DNA of 64,000 bases from Tetmemena sp. SeJ-2015 (GCA_027382625.1 JAJKFJ010022323.1:1-64000); one strand, 5' to 3'; shown: positions 47,880 to 59,810, counted from the first letter of the stretch. The notes: a model not told the origin generated them from the letters alone. Made by a program: numbers and translations.

Positions 47880-50800
47880 TCATGCTACATCAGTAGGGTT
47901 GAGCTTTCTAACGATAGTCTGAGCCATTAATTCAGCTTAAGTATCCCAAAAATCAACTATGCAGTCTACTTTGGTTTAGAAAGAAACTAACCTCTCATGA
48001 TCTTTCTCCTCATCTGTAGCCACATAATTTGGATTGAAGGATTCAGGCATTTTCACTCTTAACTTGGCTGATATCTTATCCAAAATGATTTAATAATAAA
48101 GCTTAAATTCAAAAGAAGGTTAAAGTCTTCTATCTCCTTAAGTATCTCAGCTTAAGTTACCTTCTTCTTTGTTGAGGGAGCTTGAGGTGTTTGTAATGGC
48201 TGAACAGTAGATTGAATCTCCTATTTCACAGTAGAGTTATTCAGAGAGGTCTGAGCAGTTTAATCATTTGAAGCTTCTTCAGTAGGATTAACAACCTGAG
48301 ATTGAACTTGCACACTATTTGAAATACTTTGGTTTTCTGCAACTTAAGAAACATTCTTCTCCTTCTGATTAGAAATATCAACTTATGCAGATTTTTGCGA
48401 AACTTAAGCATCGACTTCAGATTCTTTTAACTCTTCAGACTCTGCCATTTAAACGTCCTCTTATTGAAGAACTTCCTAAACTGGCTCACTCTAGGCAGAT
48501 ATTTGATTTTATGAGACTTCGGACCAAAGTTGGATTAAATCATTGATTCTAGGCTAAGTTTTATCTAGACTCAAATTATTCTCCTTGAACTCATCAATGT
48601 CAAATCCTTCAAAGTCTGAGTCAGAAAGAAGTCTAATTTTCTTGAAGAAGTTGAGCTTTTTGAAAAATGCCTTTCTCTCCGGCTTAATTTCAAGTTAAGC
48701 TTATTTGCTATCTTCTGAGTTTTACTGCTGCGATAATACTGGAGTTGACATCTCAGGATTTTGAGTAGGTATGAGTGTGATAAATTAAACTAGATGGTAG
48801 GATTTGAAGTTGATGAATTGAGATTGGAATTTAGAACATGAATCTTTTTCTCCTCACTTGACTTAACTCTTTTTCTGCTGTCTAATTCGCGATCTTCAGC
48901 TTCAACCTGGCCAGAGGAAAGAGTAGATGAAAATCCTTGCACCTGATTTAGATCTGAAGACTTAGCGGTTCCAGATGACTCATTCACAGGAGTAGAATTG
49001 ACCTCTGGAGTCTTTCGCTTTCCTAACTTTACATCTGCATTTTCCTCTATCACCTCTCTTGCTTGTGTCTCTTCCACCTGCATATCGACATCTTGTGCAT
49101 TCTGAGCCACTATTAGATTTTCTTCTAAAGGCTTCTGAGATAAATTTGCTTCTTCTACTTAAGGGTTTTCTTCTATCATCCCTTGATTTTAAATTACTTA
49201 TCTTGGTGCCTCTTTTGCTAATTCGAATAGAGGTTTCGAAGAAGTTTCAGGAACAAAATCTTAAACCTTGGTAACTTGCTGAAGGGCAAGAAGTTTCTTT
49301 TACTATAGAGCTGCTTCTTTTTCTCTTTTCTCTTTCTATAGCTGCATAATACTATGAAAACGTAATTAAATTCCTAAAGTAAAAGATATTAAAGCATTTT
49401 TAGTCGAGGTAATTAAATAAGGAAGAAAAAGAAAGGTTTATAAATGAATAAATTGACACTATCTTTTAAACTATATTCTATTTTGAATTAAAATTCATTT
49501 GAATTATAAAATATTCAAGAGAGCACTTTTTGCAGATGGTTTTCCCTATGGTGCAGGTTTAAGCTAAGTAGTTGCAGTTTAAGAACCCAGCATGAGTTCT
49601 TATTCAAGTGCAGAAACACTTACTTGTTCAACCTTTCTCTGAGGCTATAAATTTTCTGAGGTTTGCTAAGGCTTTTATTGAACTACTGCAGCCTTCTTTC
49701 CTTTTTATTTGCCTGTCTGTTTGTTAGTCTGCATTTGTTTCTGCAAAGACTAAAGATGAGAGAAGCTCATTCCGTTGATGTTGAACACTTATGGAGGAAC
49801 AAGTGGTGCTGCTTAACTTTGAGCTGTTGCAGCCACAGGTGGTGGTGCTGTTGTTTCATTCTACTGAGGTTTAGTATCTATTTCTTTCTAGGCTCGATAG
49901 AAGCTTCTGGAGCTTTTGCTTGTTGAATTTGCTGCTAAGCCATCAATTTCTTTTATTCGAGAGCTTTCTTTTTCAGATCTTCAATCGAGTTTTAGGAAGC
50001 AGATTAATTTTGAGAAGGGTTGACATTTACTTGGATGGAGTATTTGCAGTTTAGGATGATGAACCAAATGCTGCTGTGGAAGTAGGATGAGTGAATTGAT
50101 TAGTAGCACCTGTCCCAAATCCGCCAAAAGATCCCACTTTGCTGCCACCTGAGAAAATACCAGCAGTTTGAGAAATTGCAGCTTATCCAAATATTCCTGT
50201 CCCTTATGCAGCAGCAGAAGCAGTGTTACCAAATTTAAAATTCAATATATTAAAATGGAGATACAGCTCCTTACCCAAAGATTCCTGTTCCCATATTCTT
50301 CTAAGGAATTTGTGCTTGCTCCTTATTCACAGGCTATTCAACGGGTTTGCTTTGACCGAATAAGCCGCTTCCAGAAGTAAAAGCATTCGAACCTGGAAGA
50401 TTGAAAGATTATGATACTCCTGCTCCAATAAAAAAATTCAAATTTTGCCTATAATCACAAAAGAAATTGTATAATACTCCAAACTGATTAGAACCCGCAC
50501 TTCCAAAAGTTGAAGTTGCATTCTAACCAAAAAGAGAAGAATTTGGTTAAGGAGTCTTCTCTGGGAAGGAATTCGATTGTTTTGAAGGATTTGCAAAAGA
50601 AGTTATTAGTTAGAAGTTGCACCAAATGCATTCACTGAGCCAAATAAAGATGGAGTTGTGACTTGCTTCTCAGTACTATAAAATATTTTAGGAAAAAGTA
50701 TGAATTTACCTCTTCTATAGGCCTTGAGCAGCTCCTGTAGAATGTCTGAACTCGCAGGCATCTCCTTTCGTGCACTTGTTCTCCTTAAAGAAAAAGCAGT

Positions 50801-51097
50801 CTTGATCCTTCTTGCTTCATTAAAAAAAATTTAAAAGCTTCCTCCAAAAGGAGAAGCTTATTGTCCAAATAATCCTGAACCACCGCCAAAACCTGTAGCT
50901 CCTGTTTTGAATCCCTAGACACCTCCGAACAAGCCACCCGTAGTGACTCCTCCGAAAGATTATCCAAATGGACTTTGGAAACTGTTGCCTCCTTGCTTAG
51001 CCTCTTATCCTCCAGATGGATGAGTGAAAGGGCAACTTGCTCCTTTTGTGCAATTTGGGAAAAATCTACAAACTTCGTCAGTCAGCTTCTTGCTCAT
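47880..51097 (-). CDS. CCCH zinc-finger FG-repeat nucleoporin-like protein
   Basis: The minus strand starts at 51097: MSKKLTDEVCRFFPNCTKGA continues SCPFTHPSGG, a CCCH finger. FG-type repeats (SPFGQSF, GGLFGG, SGLFGQQASPFGG) follow. A second CCCH finger (DCFFFKENKCTKGDACEFRH) is at about 50795-50736. More FG repeats (NSSLFGQ, STFGSAG, SGLFGQSKP, GIFGQAA) reach about 50050. The N-terminal CCCH plus FG layout resembles Nup42/NUPL2-type nucleoporins of the mRNA export side of the pore. The C-terminal half is a Gln-rich coiled coil and acidic region (KRKTPEVNSTPVNESSG, 49026-48976) with a folded-looking end (FWDTQAELMAQTIVRKLNP) at TGA 47880-47882. Short GT-AG introns fit near 50690 and 50265. 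Merging the FG part and the acidic part is my reading; they could be two genes. Confidence 0.75.
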
Positions 51098-51269
51098 CTT
51101 TTAGTAAGTAATTAATTATTTACAACCTCGCAAATATATTAAATATAGCTCATACCAACCGATTTATGAGCTATAAGATAATTACTTAATTGTTCTATCA
51201 AAATAAAATTTAGATTTAGATCATGCTTAAAAGGAATGATTAGGCAAATTGGTGCTAAAATTAGATCAT

Positions 51270-54004
51270 TCATTTTTTCAACTTTCCAAAAAATCCCTTC
51301 ATTTTTCCAGTTGTAGTTTGCTTCTTTTTACCACCATCATCTTGATCTAAATAAAAAATATCGCCACTGCTTTTATTAACTTTGGAATTTGATGGCATTG
51401 TGTTTTAACTGTTAGAAGAGTTACTCTCTATATCGCTATCATGACTGCCGTTAACTCAATGAATATAAAAACTTAATAGAGTTGTGGCCTGTATAAGCTC
51501 TCGAACTTTGCCCTAGACCCTCCTTGAACGTCATATTGTTTTCAATTTAGGACATTAACTCTCTATCAGCCGCAGTTTATTCATACTCATAAACTGCATT
51601 AAGTGCTTCTCCCAAATCCTACTTAGATCTTACAAGCTCAGTTTCTAGCATAGTAACTTACTGGCTCAATTTCTTCAAGAGTCGTTCTTTTTGTTAATTT
51701 TAACGCTAAGATCATCATTCTCCAAATCTAACTCAGCTGCTTGCATCTTTGATCTTACTAACTGATCCTCCATGGTTTGATTGAGTTTTGCCAATTCTAT
51801 CAACTCATTATGCTATTAAACATTTTCCTCTCTGAGTTCTTTGATCTTTTGTTTAAGTGTATGGTTTCATCTCCTTAAGTAGCTCCATCTCTTCTTGATT
51901 TAGACTTAAAAAAGCAAATTGAGTTATAAAGATGACTACTTTTTGGAATCTGCAGAAGGTTCTGCCGTGATATCACTTCCACTAGTTTTTTAAAGTTCTT
52001 CAATCTGCTTTCTAAGCACTTCATTTTCCACACTCAGCTTTGCTAGCTCCCTGTCACTTTAGGGATTATTCTTTTAGCTTGCTGAGTTGATATCCTTCAC
52101 TTGTCTTTATAAGCCTTGATACTTCTTACTTAAGGTTCGAAATTGTGATATAACTTTCTTCTTCCTTTTGAGCAAGCAAGCCTTGGAGCTCTTTATTTTG
52201 CCTCAACATCTCTTACTGCTCTTCTCTCTCTTTACTTCCATTATCTCTGCTATTTTCCTTAGTAAGAGTTGCTCCCCTTTACATTGAATTACCTCTTGGG
52301 GCTCGTCTGTTGTTTTGACTATTATTGCTATCAGAAAATGTCACCTATCCTATTCTAACTACCAGCTCTCACTGGCGATTTGCTCTGCTGGTTAGCTCTG
52401 TTTTGACTGAGAGCATTTTAAAGTTACTTCTCAAGTTCTTCATTTCTGTCTTGTGCCTCTTTAAGTTGCTTCTTTTAACTCTCATACTTTTCTGTCTGCT
52501 CCTAAACTCTCTTCTTCAATTCTATCATCTATAGCTCAAGCATGTTCTTTTAAGACTCAGCCTACTCCTGGTACTCATTATATTGAGCTATCTTCTCTTA
52601 TTCAATGTCTGCCATTCTATCCTCTAGTTTCTTTATCTTCCTCTCTTTCTCTTTTACAAGCTTTTAAGATTAGGAGCGCTCTAATTCTAACTGCTCAAGC
52701 TGCCTTTTCAACTCATCTATCTCTTGCTGGGAATTCAAGTTTGCTTGTTTGAGCTCTATCTTAATGTTCTCAATTTACCTTGAGAGGTCTTTCTCAGAAA
52801 ATAATAAAACTCCTTTTCTAAGGACTTCTTGAGCTATTCAGAGAGTTTAACCTTCTCTCCATCCACACGATCTCTCTCTTCTTTTATCTGAATGCCTAAC
52901 TCTTTCACCTCTTGATGCTTCTATTACCACTCGTCAACTAGAGTTTATCTCTGTCTCAGTTCTTTCCTCAGATCGTCGGACTCTCTTTCAAGGGCAGCAA
53001 TTTTTTCCTTGAGTGACTACTCCATCTAAGTTGAGGTCTAGTTTGCCACTATTTAGTCTCTACAAGTTATTGCCTTGATTTCTCTAAGTTTGTATTCACA
53101 CATAAATTATTTGAAATCCAATTAATCTATTCAACGTGTCTATGTCAGTTTGCTGCTATTTAATGAGCTTCTCCTTGTCCTTGAGTCTATTTTAAGCCTC
53201 TTGTAAATCCTTTTCAGTGTGCTCAATCTTCAGTGTTAGAGTCCTCAACTTCTGCTGATTATTCTAAGATTCCTCTTACTGTAGCTTTGCATTAGTATTG
53301 CTCGCCTCTTGAAGTTATCTTTGCAGATCTTTACTCTCTTACTCCAAGTCTTCAAGCTTATTTTTCATTTTAGCTACCTAATTTTCTCCCTACTAGCACT
53401 TAAGAGTCAGTCTATCTTTCTCTGCCTCTGCCCTGTGGACTTCATTTTCTAGTTTGTTTATCTATTTAGCGTGTTCATCTTTGTCCTTTATAATCTGCTG
53501 AATCTATTTTTAGTAGTCCTCTATTAATCTAAGCTTTTCTTGCTCTAGTTACTCTACTTTCTTCTATAAGCCTTGCTGCTAAAACGCTTGAGCGAGGGCA
53601 TTATGACTACGATAATAAGGATATAGAAAATGACATTTAATTGACTGGCTAATGAATTTAGGCCTTGGGTTTATCGCTCTAGGATAAATTGGTCTAAGAT
53701 GCTGTCTAAGAGAGTGTATCGTCTTGGTTTCTACTAGATTAGGCTAGCTTAGCATTTTAGAAAGCTAAGCTAGAAACACCTGGGCCTCCTTTATTCCCAA
53801 GAGTAATCTTTTCAAGATTAATGTCATTAAGTTAACTCAGATTGTTCGCAGCTGAAGAATTATTTTTGTCTCTTAGCTTATCTGCTTTCTCCTCCTCAAT
53901 CACTTTAAAACTTTAAAAACAACTTCAAGATCCTTGTTTGTAGGAGGTCTGTTGAGACGAACCTTAGAGATGGTTCTTTTCTTGACTAAATCTGAGGCAC
54001 TCAT
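51270..54004 (-). CDS. Long coiled-coil protein
   Basis: The minus strand starts at 54004 (MSASDLVKKRTISKVRLNRP). A Ser/Gln-rich N-terminus is followed by near-continuous heptad-type sequence from about 53600 to 51900, for example ALAQAFQQQGLQKKVEQLEQ and KIAALERESDDLRKELRQR, with a linker KSPVRAGSQNRIGDIF near 52370. The C-terminus is basic (KMKGFFGKLKK) at TGA 51270-51272. Several frame changes inside the coil imply IESs. The composition resembles golgin, myosin-tail or basal-body coiled coils; no motor domain or other enzyme is present. Role unknown, probably structural. Confidence 0.75.
53902..53917 (-). repeat. Adjacent 8-bp tandem ACTTTAAA at a frame break
   Basis: ACTTTAAA occurs at 53902-53909 and 53910-53917. 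Dropping one copy turns EVVFKVLK-stop into EVVFKVIEEEKADKLRDKN, continuing the protein. It looks like an IES made only of two abutting pointers. Confidence 0.6.
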
Positions 54005-54067
54005 CCTTTAAGATCCTGGCTGTCTTAATCTTCCTATTTTATCGATCTTTAAGACTCTAATGCTTAA

Positions 54068-55391
54068 TCATTATTACTTCTTTAATATAAACTTAACTAT
54101 ATCTATCGGTTTTTTAGTCATCAGTTCCACTTAATGAGAGTGGCTGCTTCTTAAACCAGAGGCTCGGAGCATTTTGATTTTGTTACTCAAGCTCTCTGAC
54201 ACCCCACTAGCACTCTTACCTCCATCATCACCATTGCTGCTTTGTTTGCTCAGCTGACTTTAGAGCTATTATCTACTCTAGTTGCTTGAGTCAATCAGCC
54301 TCTAGGGATCAAATCCGCCTGCAGTTTCTTTGCCATCAGCGCCAATTGGAACTGCTTTTCCTATCATGAGAGGAGGCTTAGTTGGATCATTACTGTTCTT
54401 TATGTAGTTTTTATTGTCACTGGTTTGCGGCCTCTGCGGAGTCCTCCTCCCTTAGCCTCTTCTTCAAATTCCTCAATATCTTATATGCAATAATTCCAAA
54501 CTATTAGCATTATAATATCGAACTCAGAGTCAACACCACTATCTACGGAGAGCACATCTGACATTTAAGAAAGTGAGTCTCCATTTCCTCCTCCCACATA
54601 AGTTGACTTGAGGGAGAATTCAAGCATCCCATTATACTCTGGCTTGCATTTATCTATTTTCACTCGTTTTTTCAAAGGCTCAGGCAAATCCACTGCCTCT
54701 CCTAAGTTGATTTTAACTATGCCCACATTTTTGGATGCCTCTCCTTTTATAAACTGAATATACAGGCTTGCCTAAAATTAATCATGAGCATTACTTTGAC
54801 TTGGAATAAATTTTAATATTGGCTTAAGACTATTCCTCTTCTTTTGCATGCTTTTACTTACATTTTTCTCTACAAAGGACCCATTTCTGGGATTTTTGTT
54901 GATAGTTGAGACCATTGAGAGCGTCTCATTGAATTCAAATTGCTTTACTTCTTAACCCATTAGTGGCTTTAGTTTGGATTCTAGTCTCTTAGGTCCTATA
55001 CAAATAAGTTTTAGATTTATGCAAAAAAAGGATTTAGAAAGAGAAGACTTCATAAATCATCAAAAATGGCACGATAGGAAAATTTCTCACAAGATTTTAA
55101 AAGTCTACAAAGAAAATAGAAAGTTTTAAAAACTGGTTTCACCAGAATTACTCAGTCTAAATGACAATAATTGAGCATTGTTAATCCATTTTTGTAATGA
55201 CTCGCATAAATACATACCTTTCTTGAAGATCAAGTTTACATTTATCGTATAAGGAAGGTCTAGCTCCACCTTATTATTTATTTGAAATAAATTGAATTAT
55301 ATTTCTATGAAATAACTTAACTAATAATTATAGTGAGTTCAAAGAGGTATCTCATGGCTACTGTGCCAATCTTTTTTCTAAACTGTGCCAT
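54068..55391 (-). CDS. NT-C2 (EEIG1/EHBP1 N-terminal C2-like) domain protein
   Basis: The minus strand starts at 55391 (MAQFRKKIGTVAMRYLFELT). The lipid-binding-type NT-C2 fold is suggested by KVELDLPYTINVNLIFKK, KRLESKLKPLMGQEVKQFEF with NETLSMVSTI, and especially GIVKINLGEAVDLPEPLKKR before CKPEYNGMLEFSLKSTYVGG. After it comes an acidic linker (DSGVDSEFD) and a Ser/Gln/Lys-rich tail to TGA 54068-54070. A GTATGT intron likely follows KVELDLPYTINVNLIFKK, and a short IES with pointer ATA would give LFELTINNKVELD. NT-C2 proteins link membranes to cytoskeleton or endosomes (family knowledge). The assignment rests on pattern recognition, not on a search. Confidence 0.6.
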
Positions 55392-55669
55392 TTTTAAAAA
55401 TAGTCTACACTGATTAATCTTCTACTAATTTTTGCAAATTATTGCTAAAATAATGCTCTCTATTCTCTCATTAGTTGAATTTCATATAAAAACAAAGTTA
55501 ACTTCATGCAAGTAAATTTCATTCTGTGGAATTAATTCTGACAATATTTATAATAATTGTATAACTAGCAAATGCTCCTACGATGAAAATTGCTAAAGTT
55601 GCTCACTGATGAAAATTTAATTTAAGTTAAGTACTTTACTGCTATTGAATCATGCTTCTCATATTTAAA

Positions 55670-56176
55670 TGTGGATCCAGTTGTGAATTAGTGAAGTCAA
55701 TAAATTGAGAAAGAATTCTTCTTACTTGGTTGAAGGGGTAGTTTGCATACTCTAGAGTGTGCTCATGTCCGTTGAGGTAAGTTTCAAGCTTACTATATAC
55801 TCTTTCATGTGGTAAGTCCAAACTATTGAAGTGTCGTTGTCCCAAGCATTCATTGTATCTACCATCCACTCGAACATTACGTTTCCAAGTGCAGTAATCT
55901 TAGGGTCACCGCAGGTAACATCCATCAGTCTTTTCTTACAAAATAAGCACCTGTTCCATTTGGATAGGAGTAGTTTGCGCAAAGAGCAATCATATTAAAA
56001 TTTCACTTCATTTACTTTCCATTGCCGATGTCAAACTTCTAGGAGTAGTATTGATTGGGCATATATATTTCCAAATGTTTTAAAGCTAATTTCATCTAAC
56101 CGCATAGATAGTTTTGTTTTTCAATCTTCGCAAAAAAGAAGTCGATCTGATTTCTAGGATCAGTCTTATTGCTGAT
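55670..56176 (-). CDS. Scrambled acid phosphatase 1: inverted block of even MDSs
   Basis: Six minus-strand coding segments belong to the gene whose other segments lie at 56261-57421. In gene order: MDS2 56138-56176 (SNKTDPRNQIDF), MDS4 56015-56064 (MPNQYYSQKFDIGNGK), MDS6 55948-55989 (ALCANYSYPNGTG), MDS8 55818-55934 (LMDVTCGDPKITALGNVMFE onward), MDS10 55724-55779 (LNGHEHTLEYANYPFNQV) and MDS12 55670-55706. Each end carries a pointer repeated, in opposite orientation, at an end of a plus-strand segment. In order the pointers are ATCAGCAATA, GACTTC, ATATGCCCAA, CAATGGAAAG, TTGCTCTTTG, GAACAGGTG, AAAAGACT, ATAGTTTGG, TACCTCAA, AACCAAGT, AATTTA and AACTGGATCCACA. The gaps between segments are AT-rich and non-coding. 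MDS12 needs a 13-bp internal excision (ATT) to stay in frame. Confidence 0.92.
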
Positions 56177-56260
56177 TAAACTAAAATTTATTTGAATAAA
56201 GTGTTGAATTCTGGATATGAACTATAATTTTTATTAGTATTGATCTATCTAATAAAGAAA

Positions 56261-57421
56261 ATGAATATTTCTAAGCTTCAAAGCCTAACGCTAGCTTCGG
56301 TATTGAGCGTAGTTGGAATCGCATCACTAGCTAAAGCAGATAAAGTAGGAATAGATTTCTTCATGGTTGGTGACTATGGGTGGGTGCAAGATCTCTCTGA
56401 CTCAGTAGTGACTTTCAACAAAATGAATGACATCATCAGCAATATAATGAATATGATGAGGATTTAGACTTCATGATGACTATGGGAGACAATCTCTATC
56501 CAAAGGATTCCAAAAATCCTACTGACGAAGAGTTTGATCAAATGATGGGTCTCTTTAACACCAGAGACAATTTGAAAGACAAATTTACATTAGAGGAAAC
56601 CACGACTGCTACTTTGATATAAACAAGGAGGTTGAGCTCGGCAAGAGATATCCTAATTGGAATATGCCCAACTTAACAATGGAAAGAAATTTGGAGTCCT
56701 TTTTGTTGACTCATGCCTTGCTCTTTGATGTTTAGTAAGAACAGGTGGCCACTTGTTGATGTCATCAGAATTCGCTTCTCCTGAGGTTAAAAGACTATTG
56801 ACACAGATATAAGAAAGCTTTAACTATTATAACTCTATAGTTTGGAAGGCAACTGTGCAGCATCATCCCCTCTTTGGAAAATGGTACCAAGACTATCAGA
56901 CATCTCGTGACTGACTATCTACCTCTAATGCTTCAACACAAATTTGACTTCTACCTCAAACGAAATTAAAAACCAAGTGTCTTTGATGAACTAAACTATG
57001 GAAAAGCATGAACCTAAGGGCAGGCTTCAAGATTATCAGTGCCTTGGTAACTAAGAGCTTTTGTATGGATCTACCTCTAGATACTCTGAGTATCAGAAGG
57101 GATTCGGCCTTCATAATTTAAAGAACTGGATCCACAGGATATGATCTGTATAAAATTTGCCCAGCCCTTCCCTCAATCAATAGATTGTATTCTCTGAGTT
57201 AAATTAGCATAGTAATTGATTGAATGGGCAGATATAAATACGCTTAAAACGTGTACCATGGCTTCTCGCAAGTCCATGTTGACGAGCATGAGTTCACTGT
57301 GAAGATGCTTGGAGTAAATGAGACATCAAATGAGCTTCTTGAGCTTTACAAGGTGACTGTGCTCAATCCTGCTACTAAGGATTAACAACTCAAGAATCAC
57401 ACCCTTCCTGTCTATGAATGA
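56261..57421 (+). CDS. Scrambled acid phosphatase 1: direct block of odd MDSs (TRAP-like metallophosphoesterase)
   Basis: Secreted or lysosomal acid phosphatase of the purple/tartrate-resistant type. A signal peptide (MNISKLQSLTLASVLSVVG, ending near AKA) starts MDS1 at 56261. Metal-binding motifs in order: VGDYG, MGDNLYP, RGNHDCYF, QHHPLFG, then NGHEH supplied by inverted MDS10. Segments: MDS1 56261-56444, MDS3 56467-56671, MDS5 56677-56727, MDS7 56739-56796, MDS9 56837-56959, MDS11 56971-57120, MDS13 57124-57421. Joined through the inverted segments they give SCLALCANYSYPNGTGG, EVKRLMDVTCGDP, TSIVWKATVQHHPLFG and FDFYLNGHEHTLEY. Direct segments are separated by as few as 5 bp (56672-56676). 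Unresolved: a frame problem before RGNHD near 56590, one after YQDYQ near 56900, and an IES in MDS13 near 57190. TGA is at 57419-57421. Confidence 0.92.
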
Positions 57422-57625
57422 GTAAAAGCTCTTAACTTTAAACCTATATCGAAATTATTTGTCATTTTTATTCCTCAAATAAATAAAGGTATCTATCTTC
57501 CATCTTGGAGGTAAGTAAGTTTCTATCAGGAAGAGGCTTGTTATTCTGTTCAGATTAAATATAAACCATATAAAGGCAGTCCACAAAATAAGGGTTAATA
57601 ATTTGATAAAATTGCAACTAAAATT

Positions 57626-57892
57626 ATGAACGGAAGAAATAATAACGTTATCGATGTCTATATTGGGCCTTACGAGCTTTACCAAGAGAGAGCTAAAAGC
57701 AAATTCCCTCACAATAGATATTCAATAGATATTTCTTCTTCTCTCTATTATAGAGTTACATTAGCTTTGATGGATGATGGGGTCGTGCAAGTAAGATACT
57801 ATGAAGACAGCAGATTCCTCTCTCAATAAAAATTAAAGCCCATGGGCAATAAATTCAATTAAACTAATCGAGTATGCTAAATTTTTACATGA
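57626..57892 (+). CDS. Small hypothetical protein, 88 residues
   Basis: A continuous frame from ATG 57626 to TGA 57890-57892. It reads MNGRNNNVIDVYIGPYELYQ, then SSLYYRVTLALMDDGVVQVR, and looks like a small compact domain. Not recognised. It lies only 22 bp before the ligase start, so it could belong to that locus as an upstream exon; no counterpart exists beside the second ligase. Confidence 0.45.
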
Positions 57893-57913
57893 TTAAATAG
57901 TGGTGTTCCTGAG

Positions 57914-59287
57914 ATGGCTGATTTAGAAAAAGCTCTAAAAGATTTTAGAACCGAGGGCTTTGTAGACAAGTAAGAATTAGAAGAAAGAAAATAGGAGTAG
58001 AAATAAAAAAGAGAGGCCGCTAAATAGCTGAAGAACGTCTAAGTAGGGCAAAAGAGATCAGCTGCTAATAGAGATTCCTCAGTTTCTAGTCAGTAGTCTG
58101 ATTAGGACCTCAAGAAGAGAAAGGCTTCTGACCTTGGGAACATTTTAAAGTATGCTCTTTAAATTTTAAACGGCAAGTCTGATCAGAAAAATATTTCAGC
58201 ATCAGCCAGCTAGAGCTAGGCAGCAAGTGGAAAGTCAACTGCAGATAAGTCTCAAGAAGAGGAAAAGAAGTGAAGAAGAGAGAGGTGAAAGAAGAAGAAA
58301 AGAAGCAACTCTATTTAGAGCCCAGAAGATCAGAGAGAAATGTAGGCAAAGATTAGATAGACTATGACATTGATAAGATCTTAGATGCAGCTGATGCTAC
58401 TCTCGGAAATTAGTTGCTTTATTAAATGGCGATCCAATGGAAGATGACAAAGCTGGAGGAGGATGTATCAACGTAATGTTGGCTTAGACTTATGATCCTG
58501 AGAAGCATAATCCTGCAGGCTGGTTAATGTCTGAGAAGTTAGATGGAGTTCGCTGCTACTGGAATGGCTCTGCCATGTATACTCGCAACAAGCATATCTT
58601 TTACCCTCCCGATTGGTTCAAGAAGCAGCTTCCTAGCAATCTTTGTCTAGATGGAGAGCTGTGGACAAAAAGAGGTGACTTCTAAAAGATTGTGAGTATT
58701 GTAAGGAGACAGGATAAGAATGAAGAATGGAAGAGCATAAAGTACATGGTCTATGATGCTCCTAAGGTAAAGGGCTCTTTATAATTATATTGCACATTTA
58801 AGCAGAGACTAAAGAAAATGCATGATGTGATTGATAAGCTTAACTCGCAGCATGTTATGGTGCATCCTCATCACGAATGTAAAGACTTCGAACACTTAAC
58901 TTAGGAACTTGATAAAGTCACAGCTGACGGTGGCGAAGGAATGATGATCAAAGATCCTAATTCTCTCTACGAAGGGAGAAGATCTGAGTTTCTTCTTAAA
59001 GTTAAGAAATTCGATGATGCAGAAGTTAGATATTATTTTTTGACTGTATTTCAGAGGCGACAGTTACTGGACACAAAAAGGGTACTGGAAGGTGCAGCGG
59101 GATGATGGGAGCAATATTTGTAACTGATGATAATGGTATTGAATTTAAAATTGGATCAGGATTTAACGATGCTCAGAGAATGAAGCCACCCAAGATTGGG
59201 AGCAGAGTTACTTTCAAATATATGGGCAAAAGTAATTCAGGCAAACCTCGTTTCCCAATTTTTATGAGAGTGCATCCAGGCATGTGA
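57914..59287 (+). CDS. LigE-like ATP-dependent DNA ligase, copy 1
   Basis: Seals nicks with ATP. The adenylation motif is SEKLDGVRCYWNG (KxDG, near 58530). Then come LDGELWTKRGDFQKIVSIVR, KYMVYDAP, DGGEGMMIKDPNSLYEGRRS, LLKVKKFDDAEATV and the OB-fold end KIGSGFNDAQRMKPPKIGSR to PRFPIFMRVHPG. These match the minimal bacterial LigE-type ligases better than eukaryotic Lig1/3/4. A Lys/Gln/Ser-rich N-terminus of about 180 residues replaces the bacterial signal peptide, hinting at a nuclear protein. IESs at 58260 and 58411 and one at 59024 leave 1,314 nt, divisible by three. A 36-bp stretch after DAPK (58768-58803) keeps the frame and could be an intron. TGA is at 59285-59287. Confidence 0.9.
58260..58270 (+). 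other. 11-bp IES in ligase 1, pointer AAGAAG
   Basis: AAGAAG occurs at 58254-58259 and 58265-58270. Removing 11 bp eliminates an in-frame TGA and gives KSQEVKKREVKEEEKKQ. Confidence 0.75.
58411..58427 (+). other. 17-bp IES in ligase 1, pointer AAAT
   Basis: AAAT occurs at 58407-58410 and 58424-58427. Removing 17 bp gives DATLGNGDPMEDDKAGG and enters the conserved ligase frame. Confidence 0.82.
59024..59055 (+). other. IES or intron in ligase 1
   Basis: AGA occurs at 59021-59023 and 59053-59055, so excision as an IES gives KKFDDAEATVTGH. A GT-AG intron shifted by one base (59025-59056) gives the same protein. The donor GTTAGA is unlike the GTAAG donors elsewhere, which favours an IES. Confidence 0.7.
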
Positions 59288-59810
59288 TTGTAAATATAAA
59301 AAAATTAGAGTAAAGAAACTAGCTTAATTATAAATATAACTCACCAAATTACTTATCTAAAAGAGATCATCAACATAAAATACATGCAATATACTATAAA
59401 AATACAATTTTTGATTTACTTAGTATAAATAAGCTTTTTTTCTTGATAAAAATTGTTATAATTTTAAAACTCAAAATTTATCTTTTTTTAAAAACCCCAT
59501 ATTTTTAAAATTTTAAAAAAATTTTTGGGGTTCTTATTTTAACTTATAAAAAATTTAATAAAATTTAATTTTTTTTTTTAATTTAAAAAAATTTTGAAAA
59601 AGGGTTTAAATTTTTTTAATATAAATCCCTTTTAAAAATACTTTTATTTATAATAAATTTAAAAAATTTTTTTATAAAATTTAAAAGTTGAATGAAAAGC
59701 TTAAATAAATTGAAATATACTTATAGATGATAAATACTTTAGTTACCAAGCTTATGCTTATATTACTCATTATATTTATATACTATAGCGCATGTGTGAT
59801 ATGTATATTT
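59288..59810. other. AT-rich spacer with inverted C-rich/G-rich motif
   Basis: Almost pure A/T. AACCCC at 59493-59498 and GGGGTT at 59526-59531 face each other across an A/T-rich loop, forming a possible hairpin. No coding segment. The motifs resemble single telomere units, but there is no array. Confidence 0.45.

Noticed and set aside
56421..56460. Ordinary 20-bp IES with pointer ATGA in phosphatase 1
   Set aside because: It gave an open frame, but the inverted segment at 56138-56176 with pointers ATCAGCAATA and GACTTC fits better and has an exact counterpart in phosphatase 2.
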